From positions 620,001 through 684,000 of the forward strand of contig NZ_FYEW01000001.1 of NCBI RefSeq assembly GCF_900187375.1: a stretch of 64,000 nucleotides of DNA, given 5' to 3'. This document shows positions 63,109-64,000 of this stretch, one piece after another (the first letter of the stretch is position 1; each line of letters opens with the position of its first letter). A model generated the notes under the pieces. It was not told the origin of the DNA. It searched no databases and worked only from the letters and a program-made list of their open reading frames with translations. Both the position numbers and the translations under genes were made by a program. This DNA is from Hymenobacter gelipurpurascens (GTDB taxonomy: Bacteria > Bacteroidota > Bacteroidia > Cytophagales > Hymenobacteraceae).

Positions 63109-64000
63109 CTACTGTTCGCTCCACTTTTGTGCGTAGCCGCTCTGCTGCAGAAAGTTGCTGAAATCTGTAGTGGAGAGCATATCGGCCACAGCTTGTTGCT
63201 TGTTGGTGGCTTTGGCGTAGTAGCTCTCACAGATTTTGTAGCCCACGTAATAGCCCAGGTCGCAGGGCTTATCCGGGGTTTCCTGGGGTGCATTAGCCAG
63301 CCAGTTTTGGATATGGCTGCCACGCATTTCCCGCCGAAAAGCAGCCCAAAGTTGCTGCTCGTGGGCGTTGCCATAGGTGTGTAGTCGGGCATTGGTGCCC
63401 AGGGAGCCCGTTACCAGTTCGGCTATAAAATCGGCCATGCCCTCGCGGGTAGCATAGCTCAGCAGATTGTCTTGCGCGCGTTGCTGCACGTTGTGGATCA
63501 TTTCGTGGGTTACCACATACGGTATGTCCGTTACCAGACCACTGCGGTTGCGCTCTACCTGGGTCAGTTCCGAGGTGTCCACTCCTGGGCCGTAGGCCAC
63601 ATGCTCAGTCCCGATCAGGAGGCCAGGGGGTTGGGCGGTGCTTCCGGAAAAGCCACCTGCCAGAAAGTAGATGTTGCTGAAGCGGGCGGCCGGGTATAGC
63701 GCCTGCAGCCGCCGAAAAGCTGCCAGTATCTGCGGCTTCTGTCCGGCTACGTCCAGCATGTGGTTCCGGATGGAGGCGTAGTAACGCGGACGTTTCGTGA
63801 TGCGGCGGGCAAAGAGCACCGGGTTTTTCTTGAACCGACGCTCGTAGTAATCCAGTAGGCCAGGGGAGCCCTTTGCGAAATACTGTTGCTCGAATACGCG
63901 GTAGGCCTGCGCCGTATCGCGCATGGCAGCGGGGTAGGCCGCCCAGAAGTTGTCAAGGTCGGTGGTGACCAGTTGTACCTCTTCTACCTGCGCAAGCTGG
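63109..64000 (-). CDS. DUF2268-type Zn metalloprotease-like protein (5' end beyond window)
   Basis: At least 297 residues; the frame runs off the window end (the reading frame is open upstream of the ATG at 63924, with NFWAAYPAAMRDTAQAYRVFEQQYFAKGSPGL). The zinc motif HEMIH is in PYVVTHEMIHNVQQRAQDN, followed by EGMADFIAEL (Glu ligand region). The pattern matches the DUF2268/GldB-like predicted metalloprotease family. The C-terminus CDLGYYVGYKICESYYAKATNKQQAVADMLSTTDFSNFLQQSGY is typical. It is downstream-most in the window; function is unknown. Confidence 0.82.
   Translation of the reverse strand, partial: QLAQVEEVQLVTTDLDNFWAAYPAAMRDTAQAYRVFEQQYFAKGSPGLLDYYERRFKKNPVLFARRITKRPRYYASIRNHMLDVAGQKPQILAAFRRLQALYPAARFSNIYFLAGGFSGSTAQPPGLLIGTEHVAYGPGVDTSELTQVERNRSGLVTDIPYVVTHEMIHNVQQRAQDNLLSYATREGMADFIAELVTGSLGTNARLHTYGNAHEQQLWAAFRREMRGSHIQNWLANAPQETPDKPCDLGYYVGYKICESYYAKATNKQQAVADMLSTTDFSNFLQQSGYAQKWSEQ

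Overview
The window is chromosomal DNA from a bacterium of the phylum Bacteroidota, most likely order Cytophagales and close to Hymenobacter. The signs are a moderately high GC content, promoter -7 elements of the TAnnTTTG type, weak Shine-Dalgarno sequences, a secreted protein with a type IX (Por) secretion sorting domain, an S46 dipeptidyl peptidase, many small lipoproteins, and a GldL-like small membrane protein. I found no rRNA, tRNA, CRISPR array, prophage or insertion sequence. About 86% is coding, in short operons or single genes with long perfect hairpins between convergent genes.

Layout. 1-6.7 kb: MscS-type channel (cut by the window edge), two coupled small membrane proteins, a 1503-residue NHL/IPT secreted protein, and a cytosine-deaminase-like enzyme. 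6.7-16.7 kb: AddB and AddA helicase-nucleases for double-strand break repair, separated by a GldL-like protein, a VKOR-like protein, a truncated rhomboid-family relative and a TetA-like MFS exporter. 16.7-31.8 kb: SUKH protein, thioesterase, cold-shock protein, DeaD-type RNA helicase, four-helix-bundle protein, a REP-like element, FAD oxidoreductase, two NAD(P)-dependent dehydrogenases, DUF1571 protein, glycosyltransferase, amidohydrolase, a membrane-protein gene split by an in-frame TAG, and a DPP11-type peptidase. 32-42 kb: YkvA-like protein, TlpA-like thioredoxin, DinB, VOC and AlbA-type proteins, SDR, an SSB-tailed DUF3127 protein, and a convergent isoaspartyl peptidase/cyanophycinase pair able to finish cyanophycin breakdown, then an M1 aminopeptidase. 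42-50 kb: L,D-transpeptidase, an XRE regulator with an operator array, an AT-rich gap, a tiny lipoprotein, RhlE helicase and a Nudix hydrolase. 50-64 kb: imelysin-cytochrome c peroxidase fusion, PhoX-like protein, the Hen1-Pnkp RNA repair pair, NIPSNAP protein, a decayed fragment of the Pnkp 3' end, S41 and M28 peptidases, and a DUF2268-type metalloprotease cut by the window end.

The most unusual signal is not a gene. The octamer CTAGGCCA / TGGCCTAG occurs about 56 times (about 2 expected), five times as the full palindrome TGGCCTAGGCCA, and is enriched between genes and at gene ends. It behaves like a highly iterated palindrome (compare HIP1 of cyanobacteria). Other notable points are a 16-bp operator repeated at exact 40-bp spacing over the promoter of the XRE gene, a 39-bp perfect inverted repeat between convergent genes, several genes whose start codon lies only 4-6 bases after the -7 element (probable leaderless mRNAs), and two membrane-protein genes interrupted by in-frame stops.
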